The notes: generated by a model from the sequence alone, not told the origin. A DNA stretch of 64,000 bases from Brachycybe producta (GCA_036925085.1 JAUPFP010000004.1:9088938-9152937); one strand, 5' to 3'. Shown: positions 46,569-57,344, numbered from the stretch's first letter. Numbers and translations: made by a program.

Positions 46569-46615
46569 TCGCCTGCACTTTGGTCGTATCTGCAGATCGA
46601 CCAAAGTGCAGGCGA
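46569..46615. repeat. Perfect 18-bp-arm hairpin, abutting
   Basis: TCGCCTGCACTTTGGTCG and its exact complement, loop TATCTGCAGAT (46587-46597) containing the palindrome ATCTGCAGAT. Directly adjacent to the previous hairpin, with no base between. Confidence 0.97.
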
Positions 46616-46866
46616 CCCCCGGCAACCCTACTGGGGGCACCTCGATGCGGCGCATCCTTTGCTTACCGTGTTGAGCCGGCACTGAACCTAGCCTTAAACG
46701 TTGAGATGTGTGCTAGGTTTGTATAGGACCTAAGCAGCCCTTTTAGAACTTCTTATACAAAGTGCCACGTAAAGACCCCAAAATGAAGTACAACTAGGAT
46801 CCCATCTGGTCCTCGACCCCGAAGGACACGACCGACCGTTTATCATTTTTTTTAGCCGTGTATCAG

Positions 46867-47074
46867 ACAGGCAATTAAAAATCGGGACGAACCTAAGTTG
46901 GCTCCGCCCCTTTTTATGACGACCGGCAACTTCTAATTGGTTTGTTGTGTGGTTCGACGTTGAAAATGGCGGAGCATGTGACGTCAGCCTACATAACCAA
47001 CCAATTAGAAGTTGTCGGTCGTCATAAAAAGGGGCGGAGCCAACTTAGGTTCGTCCCGATTTCTAATTGCCTGT
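46867..47074. repeat. M8 copy 6
   Basis: ACAGGCAATTAAAAATCGGG to CCCGATTTCTAATTGCCTGT. No clear target duplication. Confidence 0.88.
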
Positions 47075-47225
47075 GAGGCTGTGAAATATACAATGTATCT
47101 AAGTAGGTTACCAACACTTTAAAAACGAATTAGGCCTACTTTATATTTAAAGTTGTCTTTAAAGTTGTCTTGAAAAGAAAAACACTCCTAATTGTTTCAT
47201 TGACCAGTTGTTGGAGATATTAATC

Positions 47226-47260
<35 letters not shown>

Positions 47261-47274
47261 TAGAGGAAGAGAGA

Positions 47275-47372
<98 letters not shown>

Positions 47373-47376
47373 GAGA
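47226..47376. repeat. (GA)n microsatellite
   Basis: About 150 bp of GA with a few GAAGAG breaks. Long open frames in it are artefacts. Confidence 0.97.
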
Positions 47377-47781
47377 AAGGACTCCTCCTCCCTATGGTTT
47401 GTTTTAGTTGCTTGCATGGCAACAAATGTCTAGATGAAACAATTGATTTATCTAATTAGTCTTGTTATTAGCGAAGAAGGGGAACCATGCAATTTTGAAA
47501 ATTAATGGAAGGTAATTTACAGCAGTTTATGCTAGTTATCTTTCTATTTTATTTTCGAGATAAGCTTCAAATTGCTGCAATGGATTTAATTTTATTCGCA
47601 GTCCAGGTATATGAGATTAACGCCCGTAGCAATTATATAATTGCGTTTATGTATAAAAACCTGAACACAAACAAGTGTATTTAACAGTTACCATAATTAG
47701 AGAACTTTGTATGGGATTTAGAAGTAATCATTTGCATATCATTCTGAAAATTATTTTACGAAAGTTTTTTTTTTTTTATTA
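47377..47781. other. Spacer, nothing recognised
   Basis: AT-rich, no gene supported. Confidence 0.45.
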
Positions 47782-48375
47782 TTAAAAGGCTACATTGCAA
47801 AATTACTTCGAAAAATCTCCACAAAGAGCGCTAGCGTCGTTTTTCTATTGAGCCCATAGACCCAATGTTAAAGAAAAAACGTTAATTAAAAAAAAAAACA
47901 GTCGCGGCAATATGTTCATTTTTAATATTTAAAGTTGTCTAATTTTGATGGTTCAAAGTGCGAAGTGCACTTTAAATATATGTTGATCTAATGATAGAAC
48001 GTCAAAAAATTGGAAAGTGCGCTTCGATTTTTTTTTAAAAAAAATATTTCAAAATCGCAAATTTCTAACTCTTTATGTTAAAATCCATTGAGAGTACGCG
48101 CTTCTAAGAAAACAATATTCATTAAAATGTTGGTAAAAAAATACCTAAAATAATTTTAAAAAACAACAAGTAAACCACAGTGAAGCCAACACATTGGCGC
48201 ACGTGCTGAATTTTTTTCTGGTTTTTTAAAATGGATTTTAGGTATTTTACTAACATTTTAATGGATGATTTTTTTCTTATTTGCGCGTATTTAATGGAGT
48301 TAATTTGTAAAATACACAGTCGCGGCGGCAATATGTTTATTTTTCATATTTAAAGTTGTCCAATTTTGATGGTTC
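47782..48375. repeat. FB1 copy, rearranged
   Basis: Full left arm and loop from TTAAAAGGCTACATTGC, then the right arm is replaced after GCGTATTTAATGGAGTT by a second piece of left arm (ACACAGTCGCGGCGGCAA ... CAATTTTGATGGTTC). Confidence 0.83.
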
Positions 48376-48392
48376 AGAGGGATGGGTTCTAC

Positions 48393-49540
48393 AGAGCCCC
48401 GTGAAGGGCAAACGAACAATATGTCGAATTCAATTTATTCAGTTAATAATCTGAAAATATTGAGTTAACACTTAAATATAATATATAAACTATTGACAAA
48501 ATATTGATTTAGTATTTCAATTTAAAATATTAATAGTAAAGTCAATTTTTATTTGGGTTCATGTTCTTAACAGGATTCCGTATAATTCACCTAAACATAT
48601 TTAATTTGAATTCATTTAACTCATTTGTGTACAAGGTATTATAGAGAACTCGCTTGATGAAACGCTTGAAAAAAAAAAAGAAACCATTGGCCATTCAAAC
48701 ATTTTTTTTAATATTTTTTGTTACTTCAATATTTTGATTTTTCTCGACTTTTTTTGGATATTTCGATTTTTCGATTTTTTTTTTCAGTTTTTTCGATTTT
48801 TCGATTTTTCTCTCGATTTTTCGATTTTTTTTCTCTCGATTTTTTGATTTTTTTTTTTCTCTCGATTTTTTGATTTTTTTTACCTCTTTTTTTCGATATA
48901 TCGAGTACGTTCATAGGCATGTAGATAGGCATGAATATAAACTTAAAATTATTTAAAAGAAAACTATTTAAAGTTATTTAAAAATTATTCAAAAATTATT
49001 TAAAAAATATTCATAAATTATTTAAAAAATATTTAAAAAATATTTAAAAAATATTTAAAAAATATTTAAAAACTATTTAAAAACTATTTAAAAAATATTT
49101 AAAAAATATTTAAAAAATATTTAAAAAATATTTTAAAAATATTTTAAAAATATTTTAAAAAATATTAAAAAAATTATTTAAAAAATATTAAAAATTGAAA
49201 TTATTTATTAAAAATATTCGGACAATGCATTGCGTTTCATTTTAATATTTATACTGTTATTAACCGTAAGTTTAATATTTAAAATACTTGTACCTTGTAA
49301 ACACATGAGTTAAATGAATTCAAATTAAATGTGTTTAGGTGAATTATACGGAATCCAGTTAAGGACATGAACCCAAATAAAAATTGACTTTATTATTAAT
49401 ATTTTAAATTGAAATACTAAATCAATACTTTGTCAATAGTTTTTATAATTATATTTAAGTATTAACTCAATACTTTCAGATTATTAACTGAATAAATTGA
49501 ATTCGACATATTGTTTGTTTGTCCTTCACAGGGCTCTGAA
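48393..49540. mobile_element. FB3-related long foldback
   Basis: CAGAGCCCCGTGAAGGGC to GTCCTTCACAGGGCTCTG. Outer arms of about 250 bp pair well (AATATGTCGAATTCAATTTA with its complement, ATTCACCTAAACATATTTAA with its complement). Inside are TTTTTCGATTTTTCGA repeats (48736-48890) and TATTTAAAAAA repeats. Confidence 0.88.
48955..49200. repeat. ATTTAAAAAAT tandem array
   Basis: Units of 10-11 bp such as TATTTAAAAAA repeated about 20 times, inside the foldback. Confidence 0.93.
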
Positions 49541-50659
49541 GAACACATTTATTATTTAAATGCATTTAAATTATCAGGTGTGTGTGTACTAGGTATTAGG
49601 CCTAATTTAAATGAAAAATATAAAAAAAACTGACACATTTTTTCATGTTTATTCACATTTGTTATTTCTGGAATTACGATGAATCACAACTTAAAGAGGT
49701 TTTTTTTTTCAATCTTATTAAGTCCCTATTTTGGCGAAACTTATTTTGTAATCAGTAGGGTTTGGATTTTCATACAAAAATCAAGCAAATATTTCTCAAT
49801 CTGTGGCCCATGTTCCCATTGTGAAGTAATCATCATCAGTAGAACAACTGCAATTATGCTTTTTCTAATCAAGGTTGACTGGAGGCTAGATTTTTTATTA
49901 CTATCAGGCAGGGTTTATATGTTTAAAACACGTTTGTTTAAAACACCTTGTTTTTTTTAAAGAAAACAAGTGTTTAAAAAATACTTTTACACTCCTTTTT
50001 GACCTCCATTGCTCTAAAGAGCAATGGAGGTATATAGGATCATGCAAGAAAAGAGGAAAAAAAGGATGTCTGTGTCTGTATGTATGTGTGTGTGTGTGTC
50101 CGGAACCGATATAGTTCCTCGAACAACTCAAGAACGGAATGAGATAAAGACATGCAGTATTTTTTATTTGATTCCGTGGGTCAATATGAAGCTCCTGACA
50201 AAAAATTAGAAAATTTTACCCAGGGGTTATTTTTTTATGATTTTTTTAGAAACAAATTTTGAGTTTTTGGTCATAATTTTTAGTGGGTCGAACAACTCGA
50301 AAACGGGGCCACCTACAATAAAATGTCATCAGACCTAAAATGATGTAAACATTCTGACGATGAAACTGGAAAAAAATTGGAATTTTAGAGCGATTCGATA
50401 TATAAAATTTCGATTTTTCAAAATCGTAATTTTTTTAAAAAAAAATCTCGATTCTTCCTCTTTCCAGTTGTAGCATTCGAAAGGGGGGACTTTTCTATTA
50501 TTTAGGAGGGGTGTTCCTTTCTATGTTCTGTTATTATTTTTGTATATTAGAATACATGTGACGTATTTTCATTTTAAACCCGTATTATTACAAATGAATG
50601 ACGCATGCGCATCACATGTAACTATGTCATGTACATGAGTACATACATGTGTGATTATC
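49541..50659. other. Spacer; one small palindrome
   Basis: CCTCCATTGCTCTAAAGAGCAATGGAGG at 50003-50030 (arms of 12 bp). The phrase GCAATGGAGGTATATAGG is echoed at 53993 (GCAATGGAGGTCTATAGG), so the satellite and transposon may lie inside a larger old repeat. No gene supported. Confidence 0.4.
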
Positions 50660-50976
50660 TATATACATATGCGCACACGTGTGTACATGTGCGTACACAT
50701 GCGCACACGTGTGTACATGTGCATACACATGCGCACACGTGTGTACATGTGCGTACACATGCGCACACGTGTGTACATGTGCGTACACATGCGCACACGT
50801 GTGTACATGTGCATACACATGCGCACACGTGTGTACATGTGCGTACACATGCGCACACGTGTGTACATGTGCGTACACATGCGCACACGTGTGTACATGT
50901 GCGTACACATGCGCACACGTGTGTACATGTGCGTACACATGCGCACACGTGTGTACATGTGCGTACACATGCGCAC
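50660..50976. repeat. 30-bp alternating Pu-Py satellite, left part
   Basis: Ten full units GCGCACACGTGTGTACATGT plus GCGTACACAT (or GCATACACAT). Every one of the 317 bases continues strict purine-pyrimidine alternation, the sequence pattern that favours Z-DNA. All six frames are open and meaningless. Confidence 0.97.
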
Positions 50977-51092
50977 TAGGGTGGTCCTTATTTTTTAAGT
51001 TTTTAAAAGTCTTTGTCTGACCCTCTCATGTTGTTCTACTATGTATAAAATTATGTTGTGCAAAGTTATATTACAGTCAAGCAATATTTAGG

Positions 51093-51107
51093 GGTAGCTC
51101 AATGAAT
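51093..51107 (+). promoter_or_regulatory. Subterminal inverted repeat, left
   Basis: GGTAGCTCAATGAAT, exact complement at 53614-53628. Placed about 116 and 130 bp from the ends, as are transposase sites in other hAT elements; binding is inferred. Confidence 0.6.
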
Positions 51108-51171
51108 ATGAAATTCTTTCTTTTTTAAGATTTTTCTCTATTATTGCAGGTAAAGTGAAAAATTAATAGTT

Positions 51172-53433
51172 ATGGCTACTGCAACCAGAAAGACCAATAC
51201 TTTGTGGCTTATTGGGTCAGAAGAGACCTCTATCAAGGGATCCAAGTTACCCTCTAATAAACAAGTGCTCAGTGTATTTTTTTATCACCACCGAACCTTA
51301 AAAAAGACAATCCGTGAAAGTTCCCGTAGTGCTGTAAAAGAAGCTGCAGTATTTTGGGAAAAAGCCCGAATTCCCATAAGACATGAACAGGACTGTGTTA
51401 AGAAGACAGAACAGCTTCATGAGAAGTGGGTCAAACTGAAAAAAAATTGTAATAGGAAAAGTGCTGTTCAGCAAAGTCATGAGAGTCAGTTTAAAGATGA
51501 CCTCGATAATTTATTTGACATTGCTCATAAGGATGCCCTCACAATGATTACTATTCAAGAAGACAAGGATTTTCTACTTGCACAGAGAGAAAAAGGTCGG
51601 CGAGGATGCTTTGGTCAAGTTGACAAAGTTTTGGCTGGAAAGGAATTGAGGATTGACAAACGGAAAAGAAAATTCGAAGAGTTTAAGCAGAAGTGTGAAA
51701 ACCAACAAAAAGCGTTTGTGGGAAATGTCTTAGATTTCAGCAGTGACAGTGATGATCAAGCTAGTAGTAGTGGAAACAAATACAATGTAGTTCCAAATCA
51801 GAATGTCACAATAAGGAAACAATCCACATCAGAATCACCAACTAAACAAAATAAGAGGGCACATATAAACATTGTCACGCCATCAGTAGCATCGGCATTG
51901 GATAGAGCTAAGTTGAGTGACCGTAAAGCTACATTTCTCTTGGCAGCAGCAGCTCAGGGTCTTGGCCACAACATAAAAGATTTTAATCTCAATAGGTCAT
52001 CAATAAGAAGACAGAGAGGTAGCATACGTAAAAAAGTGGCATTAAGACTAAAAAACGAATTCCACACTTCTACACCACTCGTTGTACACTGGGATGGCAA
52101 ACTTCTTCTGGATCTAACAGGAAATGAGAAAGTGGATCGCCTTCCTGTGATTGTTTCAGGTTTAGGTGTTAACCAGCTTCTAGGTGTGCCTAAGTTGCAG
52201 GCAGGCACTGGGGAGTGTCAGGCAACTGCTGTTGCAGATTTACTTAAAGAATGGGATGTTGTCGATCAAGTGAAAGCTATGTGCTTCGATACCACATCTA
52301 GCAACACAGGTCACAGAAATGGAACTTGTATTCTGTTAGAGCAGAAATTGCAGAAGGATCTTCTGTACTTGGCATGTCGTCACCATATCTTAGAACTTGT
52401 TCTTGCTAGTGCATTTAATGAAGCCATGGGTTGTACCTCGTCTGGCCCTGATGTAACCATATTCAAGCGATTCAAGCAGTTCTGGGTTAAAATAGATCAG
52501 TCATCTTACATGTCTTTAGACAGCAGTGAAACGGTACAGCTTGTGATGAAAGATGAAAAAGACAATGTCATTGAATTCTGTACTAACCAGCTTCAACAAA
52601 CTGACACTAAAATCAGAGATGATTACAGAGAATGTTTAGAATTAGCTATTATCTTTCTGGGAGGTACACCACCACGAGGTGTGCGATTTTTAGCCCCTGG
52701 GGCTGTACATCATGCAAGATGGATGTCCAAAGCAATATACTCACTAAAAATGTGGCTGTTTCGTAACCAGTTTACTCTCGCTGCAAGAGAAGAAAAAGGA
52801 CTATGCAACATATGTGTCTTTCTTGTTTATGTCTACATCAAGACTTGGTTCACTGCCCCACTTCCCATTACTGCAGCTTTCAATGATCTACAGCTTCTGC
52901 AAAAGCTTAGAGATTATAAAAAAATCAATCCTTCAATATCCAATGTTACTTGCAAGAAATTTGAGGGACATCTTTGGTACTTAAGTGAGGAACTAGTTGG
53001 ATTGGCATTTTTTGATGACAGTGTGCCAATCAAATCAAAACAGGCAATACTAAAATATCTTTATGAAAAGGAAGGTGCAGATCAGCCTCTGAAGAGAATC
53101 CAAATGAGTGCCAGTGGCTCCGTTAATATGAGAATAGAAGACTTCGTATCGAAGAACTCAATACACTTATTTGACCATCTTGGCATTTCCAAAAGGTTCT
53201 TAGAACATGATCCAAAGATATGGCATCTGCGAGAAGACTACAAGCAAGCTAAGGATATCATAAAACATTTACAAGTTGTGAATGACAATGCTGAAAGAGG
53301 TGTGGCATTGATGAAAGAGTACAATCCAATATTAACAAAAAATGAAGATCAGAAACAGTATTTGCTTCAAGTTGTGAAAGAACATTCTAGTCGTTATCCA
53401 GATTGCAAAAAGACTACATTAGCTACTTTGTAG
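51172..53433 (+). CDS. hAT-like transposase, 753 aa
   Basis: Catalyses cut-and-paste movement of the surrounding element. The N-terminal 200 residues are charged and probably helical (FWEKARIPIR at 61-70, KKTEQLHEKWVKLKKN at 77-92) and likely bind DNA; no standard BED finger is visible. A Ser/Asp linker follows at 188-200. The catalytic part shows HWDGK (306-310, D308), CFDTTSSNTG (371-380, D373), CRHH (402-405, the CxxH that follows the second D in hAT, P and Kolobok groups), HHARWMSK (513-520, like the hAT RW motif) and NAERGVALMKEYN (705-717, E708 as likely third acid). ATG in a fair context (GTTATGG), 22 bp after a splice-acceptor-like TTATTGCAG, so a short upstream intron is possible. 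AATAAA follows at 53458-53463. No stop or frameshift: recently active or still capable. Similar uncharacterised proteins are known to me from aphids and other invertebrates; not checked here. Confidence 0.88.
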   Translation: MATATRKTNTLWLIGSEETSIKGSKLPSNKQVLSVFFYHHRTLKKTIRESSRSAVKEAAVFWEKARIPIRHEQDCVKKTEQLHEKWVKLKKNCNRKSAVQQSHESQFKDDLDNLFDIAHKDALTMITIQEDKDFLLAQREKGRRGCFGQVDKVLAGKELRIDKRKRKFEEFKQKCENQQKAFVGNVLDFSSDSDDQASSSGNKYNVVPNQNVTIRKQSTSESPTKQNKRAHINIVTPSVASALDRAKLSDRKATFLLAAAAQGLGHNIKDFNLNRSSIRRQRGSIRKKVALRLKNEFHTSTPLVVHWDGKLLLDLTGNEKVDRLPVIVSGLGVNQLLGVPKLQAGTGECQATAVADLLKEWDVVDQVKAMCFDTTSSNTGHRNGTCILLEQKLQKDLLYLACRHHILELVLASAFNEAMGCTSSGPDVTIFKRFKQFWVKIDQSSYMSLDSSETVQLVMKDEKDNVIEFCTNQLQQTDTKIRDDYRECLELAIIFLGGTPPRGVRFLAPGAVHHARWMSKAIYSLKMWLFRNQFTLAAREEKGLCNICVFLVYVYIKTWFTAPLPITAAFNDLQLLQKLRDYKKINPSISNVTCKKFEGHLWYLSEELVGLAFFDDSVPIKSKQAILKYLYEKEGADQPLKRIQMSASGSVNMRIEDFVSKNSIHLFDHLGISKRFLEHDPKIWHLREDYKQAKDIIKHLQVVNDNAERGVALMKEYNPILTKNEDQKQYLLQVVKEHSSRYPDCKKTTLATL

Positions 53434-53457
53434 TCATTACTTGTTTGGTCCAATGTT

Positions 53458-53463
53458 AATAAA
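53458..53463 (+). terminator. Transposase poly(A) signal
   Basis: AATAAA 24 bases after the stop codon, inside the element. Confidence 0.65.
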
Positions 53464-53613
53464 ATGTGCATAAATTACATTGTTGTGTTTTAATTGTAAC
53501 TTATGTATACAAAATAGTTCATTCTAATTATTTCAATATTAGTGACACTAGATAAACAATGGTATATAATTTTAGGAGAATACGTAATGATTACGCTATT
53601 ACGAAAACTTTGA

Positions 53614-53628
53614 ATTCATTGAGCTACC
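53614..53628 (-). promoter_or_regulatory. Subterminal inverted repeat, right
   Basis: Exact complement of the site at 51093-51107. Confidence 0.6.
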
Positions 53629-53757
53629 TTTAAATATCAATTAAAATTTATAAACTTTTATGTAGACTATTTTTTTGGTTGGGAGAACAATTCTGGGGGG
53701 TCAGAACATGAAATATTTGAATTTAAAAATTACCATATATATCAAAGGACCACCCTA

Positions 53758-53946
53758 ATGCGCACACGTGTGTACATGTGCGTACACATGCGCACACGTG
53801 TGTACATGTGCATACACATGCGCACACGTGTGTACATGTGCGTACACATGCGCACACGTGTGTACATGTGCGTACACATGCGCACACGTGTGTACATGTG
53901 CGTACACATGCGCACAAGTGTGTACATGTGCGTACACATGCGCACA
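53758..53946. repeat. 30-bp alternating Pu-Py satellite, right part
   Basis: Six full units in the same sense and phase as the left part. Alternation is perfect to 53916, where one AA (CACAAGTG) breaks it. Confidence 0.97.
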
Positions 53947-54683
53947 ATGAAAAAAAGTTGGTTATTTGATATATGAAAGCATATATTAAAGCAATGGAGG
54001 TCTATAGGGTTCCTTGAATCCCTTGTTTCATGTTAAATTCATTGTTTTCATCATGTGTCATGTGATGTATCAAAGTTCAATTCACTCTTTTGTGTAGGAG
54101 TGTGGGATTAGCTTCCATAGTCATTCTCATTAGAAGGAAATAGATTTATTTTCAAAGGTTCCTACTCTTTATCTTCACTGGTAATTATAAAATGAGCCTT
54201 TACTGTAAATTTTAGTTGTAGTCTGAGCTGTTTCTGTAATCGTAAATAAGTCTATTGTAGTATTTTACAAAAAAGTAATGTAGAAATTTTGTTTTCAAAT
54301 TAGAACAAAAACTCATTTAATAATTAAAATATGATTTAGAACAAAACATTAAACAAGGGACATAGTAAGCAGTTGAAATGTATGTGAAAAAGAAATACAG
54401 TGTCTTCTGTTAATATGAATTGAGTTTTGTATTGTCAGTGAGTACTAACTTCTAAGTATTGATAAAGTACAATTAATATGGGCCAAACTTCAATTATTAG
54501 CTTTTCATATTGCTTGATAAGTTAATACTTGTTAAATTTTTTATTTAAAAAAAATGTAAAAAAAACTGTTTAAAGCAAAAAAAACCTGTTTAAAACAAAA
54601 AACTGTTTTTTTTTTAGTTTTTTTTTGTTTTAAAAAAACTTTTTTTTTTTAAAAAACACGATTTTTATAACCTCTGCTAAAGT
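53947..54683. other. Spacer, nothing recognised
   Basis: The right end (54540-54660) is A and T runs with GTTTAAAACAAA words that echo 49920-49980. No gene supported. Confidence 0.45.
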
Positions 54684-55060
54684 TCATCTTTGTATTCTTG
54701 ATGTTTCCTTACAAAGATGAATAAAAGTGTTACAGTGAGAAACAGCGTTGTGTTTATGTTCCGAAACTAATAACTTCTCTACAGAGGCCGGAGACACAAT
54801 AAGGTAAAGAGCGCATACAGATCTTGATGAAGCTACAACATCTTCTATTGCTGGTAACTATCAACAGGAGGAGATGTATATCAGCGTTGACAGGGAACAG
54901 GATGGCCACCATTTTTCTGCATAGATTTCACCCCCATGCAGGAGGATGATCGCAATGCAACTCCATCCGGCTATTTCTGTAACTCGGATCTTCTCCGTGC
55001 GGTCACCGCGCGATGCAGAGAAGCAACGAGTCGCAGAAAACACCATCTATAAGTCGGTAA
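54684..55060 (+). mobile_element. LTR-associated fragment, second copy
   Basis: Same order as 18400 to 18044 read on the minus strand: GATGAATAAAAGTGTT, AACAGCGTTGT, AGGCCGGAG, CTACAACATCTTCT, GATGTATATCAGC. The promoter part is missing. Confidence 0.7.
54861..55046 (-). pseudogene. 61-aa frame related to 18052-18300
   Basis: Keeps TEKIR, AGW, LLHGGEI, KWWPSCSL and LIYISS at the spacing seen in the 18-kb frame; stops early after ISSC where the other continues for about 20 residues. Lies antisense to the poly(A)-signal-bearing strand, as in the other copy. No known domain recognised. Confidence 0.35.
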
Positions 55061-55342
55061 AAATATAAGTTCGATGTCAAAGGCTCACAATATTGCCTGG
55101 CAATCGGAACTCTAGTAATCAGTTTTCAGTTTCAATTTAAGTTTTTTTCTTCTATCTTTACAGAATTATTCGTTTTTTTTTGTTGCATTTCCTGAAAAAT
55201 TTGAGTCATTGGACTTACGAAGTTTTGAGAGAAAAAAATCTCCTCACCCGTTTCTCTTATTAAGTAATTTAAAAAATGGCTGCCAATGCAGTTTCACTGG
55301 CATTTTTCTTTTGTATTATTTATTGATTTTACTAAATTGACC

Positions 55343-55812
55343 TTAAAAGCCTAGATACACCGCCATCTCGTCGTTTTGAGCAGACGACAACGAGACAAAC
55401 GAGTGTTACTATATGGTGTTACTAAACGTGCAAGAAATAGTCTCACAACCTCTCAATTAAGACACAGTAAAGCGCAAAATGCAATAGAAAGTATTGTTCT
55501 TTAAGTGCTCGCTTTGAAGAAATTTTGAAAAGGTTCTTCTATTTTTAAATAAGGTTCAAAATCGTGCGTTTTCTTTAACTCCATGTTAAATCCCATAGGT
55601 CCAAAAAACCATCCCACAAAAGTTTGAAGAACTCCTTAAAAAACGACTTAGAGCAATAACAAAAAAATGAGCATGTGCATTAATGTATTGGCTTCACGTT
55701 GATTGCTTTTAATAATCATAGCACGTGCAATCATTTTTCTATTAATTTTTATGCGACTTTTTATACCAAAAACGATTGCAGTGCCTACATTCGGACAAAT
55801 TTTAAACTATAA
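55343..55812 (+). repeat. FB2 copy 4
   Basis: AAGCCTAGATACACCGCCAT, GACGACAACGAGAC, CAGTAAAGCGCAAAATGC, ATCATAGCACGTGCAATC; ends near TACATTCGGACAAATT. Confidence 0.82.
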
Positions 55813-55869
55813 ACAGCTCGTAATATTTCATAAGAAATTCACCAGCAGTTTGAAAATATTTCACTCTTA

Positions 55870-56291
55870 TGCCGCAGTCACACTAGGCTGGTTGCTGCTG
55901 GCTGGTTGTACCGCTCTAGCAGCATAGTCTGAACTGCTACTTGCAGCTGCTTTCTCCAGCAGACTAGTGATTTTAACAGCAGCTGGTGAAGTTGGACATG
56001 GCCAACTTTAGCAGCTACCAGCTGGTCATGTGACTCCCTTCCTGCTGCTGCCATCTAGTGTGAACTTTTTTGTTGCTAGTAGTGTCACTAGTGGTAGTTG
56101 AAACTCCACTGCTTAGGTTGGTTGTTTAACGTTAGAGTTTGTGTTTTTGCAAGACGGTGATTGGATGACTTGCACTGCTAATACCAGCAGTGACTGGACA
56201 AGTGTGAACCCAAAGCAGCTGCTGCTTGCTGTTGCTGCTAATAGCCAGCAGCAACCAGCGGCTTGTAAACCAGCCTAGTGTGACTGCCGCT
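55870..56291. mobile_element. HM foldback e4
   Basis: TGCCGCAGTCACACTAGGCT to AGCCTAGTGTGACTGCCGCT, flanked by TTA (55867-55869, 56292-56294). Very close to e3. Confidence 0.92.
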
Positions 56292-56294
56292 TTA

Positions 56295-56799
56295 ATAATT
56301 GCTAGCATATTATTTTGCTACAGTTGGATTTTAATTTTTTTGACAAAAATGAGTTGCAGAACAACAATAACAAACAAAACAACAACAGAAGAAAAAAAAA
56401 CTGTAAAAATTCATCAAACCAAAATTACTTTAATTAAGTTAAATCTAAACATTACCTCGAATATCAAAGTTTAATTACGTTTTATAATGGTTGTGTGTCG
56501 TTATTTGTTTTTATATAATAAAAGGGTCTAATTTTTTTTTTTCTATTTTAAAAACAATGGAAGTATTTGAGTGAAGCTCCTTAATAAACACAAACTTTTT
56601 CATCTGTATAAATTATTTCCAAATTATCTGGTTTTTTTTCATTATTAACAAACATTCCAATCTCTAAAAGGCCCTTTACAGTTAAACAAATAAACCAAAT
56701 TGTATAAAACTCATTAAACGTGGAACCCTAATATAGGCCTTGATGACAAATGATAAAAAAAATGCAAATTAAGTTTATTTTTTTGTCTTCTTCTTCTTC

Positions 56800-56831
<32 letters not shown>

Positions 56832-57131
56832 GTGAAGGTAGATTGAAATAACAATTGAAGTACAGGGTGTTCTGAAATATTATTAGACCTATATTATTAA
56901 ACAGGAATTTTTGTTTTATTACAGTATTTGTTTTAAGATCTACTTCTTTGTCCTAGTTTTTAGCCTCGCAGTTTTTAAGAATTAAATTGAATGTCACAAA
57001 CTTGGAAAGTAGAAGAGGTCGGGGGGGGGGAGAGTTTACGGAACCTTTTTTAAGATTTCGAAAAAATGAATCCGAAAAATACTGCTCAAGCAGTAGCGTT
57101 GCTAGGGGGGGGCGGTCCGCTTTGGGCGGCA
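56295..57131. other. Spacer with (GAT)n
   Basis: A (GAT)n run at about 56801-56830 preceded by a CTTCTT run. No gene supported. Confidence 0.5.
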
Positions 57132-57139
57132 CTTTTTTG

Positions 57140-57344
57140 ACAGGCAATTAGAAATCGGGACGAACACAAGTTGGCTCCGCCCTTTTGATGACAACCGGCA
57201 ACTTCTAATTGGTTTGTTGTGTGGTTCGACGTTGAAAAGGGCGGAGCATGTGACGTCAGACTACATAACCAACCAATTAAAAGTTGCGCTCGTCATAATA
57301 AGAGCGGAGCCAACTTGTGTTTGTCCCGATTTCTAATTGCTTGT
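57140..57344. repeat. M8 copy 7
   Basis: ACAGGCAATTAGAAATCGGG to CCCGATTTCTAATTGCTTGT, flanked by exact CTTTTTTG (57132-57139, 57345-57352). Confidence 0.92.

Larger units (their letters stand above)
50977..53757 (+). mobile_element. Complete hAT-like DNA transposon
   Basis: 2781 bp. Terminal inverted repeat TAGGGTGGTCCTT, 13 of 13 at both ends, flanked by exact ATGCGCAC (50969-50976, 53758-53765). Removing the element and one duplication restores the satellite in phase. A subterminal inverted pair GGTAGCTCAATGAAT lies at 51093-51107 and 53614-53628, and TCTGACCC occurs near both ends, likely transposase binding sites. TAGGG matches the hAT end pattern YARNG and 8 bp is the hAT duplication length. 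Confidence 0.93.

Noticed and set aside
47159..47459. Open frames of Arg-Glu or Ser-Leu repeats
   Set aside because: Pure (GA)n translation.
50605..51020. Long open frames on all six readings (HTHACV-type repeats), also at 53723-53976
   Set aside because: They are translations of a 30-bp satellite whose length is a multiple of three, so no stop can arise in any frame.
49914..54660. A larger element enclosing the satellite and transposon (GTTTAAAACA words and GCAATGGAGGT phrases on both sides)
   Set aside because: Echoes are short and low complexity; no inverted ends or duplication could be fixed.
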